Source: Bacteroidales bacterium (GTDB lineage: Bacteria; Bacteroidota; Bacteroidia; Bacteroidales; UBA12077). Taken from it: 5,897 nucleotides of DNA. Below, one piece after another: positions 5,821 through 5,897 of this stretch. The first letter of the stretch is position 1. Each line of letters opens with the position of its first letter. The DNA lies in contig DAOVYZ010000240.1 of NCBI GenBank assembly GCA_030635365.1, positions 1 to 5,897 of the forward strand. Reading direction: 5' to 3'. The translations under genes and the position numbers were made by a program. The notes beneath the pieces were generated by a model. The model had not been told where the DNA came from. It saw only the letters and a program-made list of their open reading frames with translations, and did not search any database.

Positions 5821-5897
5821 GTGCACTATTAAAGATAATAAAATTGGTTGATAGGCGGTGTGACACCCAAGAGGAGATGATCGATATATTATCAAAA
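5817..5897 (+). CDS. partial ORF at window edge, unknown function
   Basis: ATG 5817 overlaps the stop of the 43-residue peptide gene as ATGA, and GGGGG at 5808-5812 sits 4 nt upstream as a possible ribosome binding site. The 27 visible residues, starting MSALLKIIKLVDRRCDTQEE, stay open to the last base, so the gene continues beyond the window. The N-terminus looks like an alpha-helical start that could lead into a helix-turn-helix, but too little is visible to name a function. Confidence 0.5.
   Translation, partial: MSALLKIIKLVDRRCDTQEEMIDILSK

Noticed and set aside
1..5897. CRISPR array, tRNA or rRNA genes, complete insertion sequence
   Set aside because: No regularly spaced repeats, no cloverleaf-like sequence, and no transposase or matched terminal inverted repeats were seen on either strand.

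Overview
The window is AT-rich DNA that most likely comes from a member of the Bacteroidota. Three things point there. The penicillin-binding protein 1C has the cysteine-rich linker and C-terminal domain I associate with that phylum. Two promoters fit the Bacteroidota -33 TTG / -7 TAnnTTTG pattern with a 20-nt spacer. Most genes have no recognisable Shine-Dalgarno sequence. I cannot name a genus.

Layout from left to right. Bases 1-430 hold no intact gene, only AT-rich sequence and a possible coding remnant. A small zinc-ribbon protein gene follows (431-628, start uncertain), then a nested palindromic repeat resembling REP-type Bacteroidota repeats (about 676-724). Next is a compact two-gene unit: a multi-pass membrane protein (878-1342) and a 67-residue XRE-type regulator (1372-1575). 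Its promoter is embedded in four copies of ATGTAAA/TTTACAT, with a fifth copy just before the regulator gene, so autoregulation is plausible. Bases 1576-1998 contain only short or broken reading frames. The largest gene is pbpC (2008-4362), a bifunctional glycosyltransferase/transpeptidase with all the catalytic motifs I checked in place. It converges on an unrecognised 121-residue protein on the minus strand (4371-4736).

To the right, divergent from that hypothetical gene, is a MocR-type regulator gene (4880-5675) that has lost the middle of its aminotransferase-like domain, including the PLP-lysine region, while both ends remain recognisable in different frames. Its promoter and candidate operator repeats still look intact. 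Two small, translationally coupled reading frames follow: a 43-residue single-pass membrane peptide (5689-5820) and a protein that runs off the window edge (from 5817). Unlike the other genes they have Shine-Dalgarno-like sequences and an ATGA overlap.

Apart from the XRE/membrane pair and the two coupled ORFs, the genes show no sign of working together. The mix of remnants, a repeat, a deleted regulator and orphan genes suggests a region that has been rearranged. The most interesting items are the promoter-operator architecture of the membrane protein/XRE pair and the internal deletion in the MocR gene. I see no clear evidence for a wholly new system.
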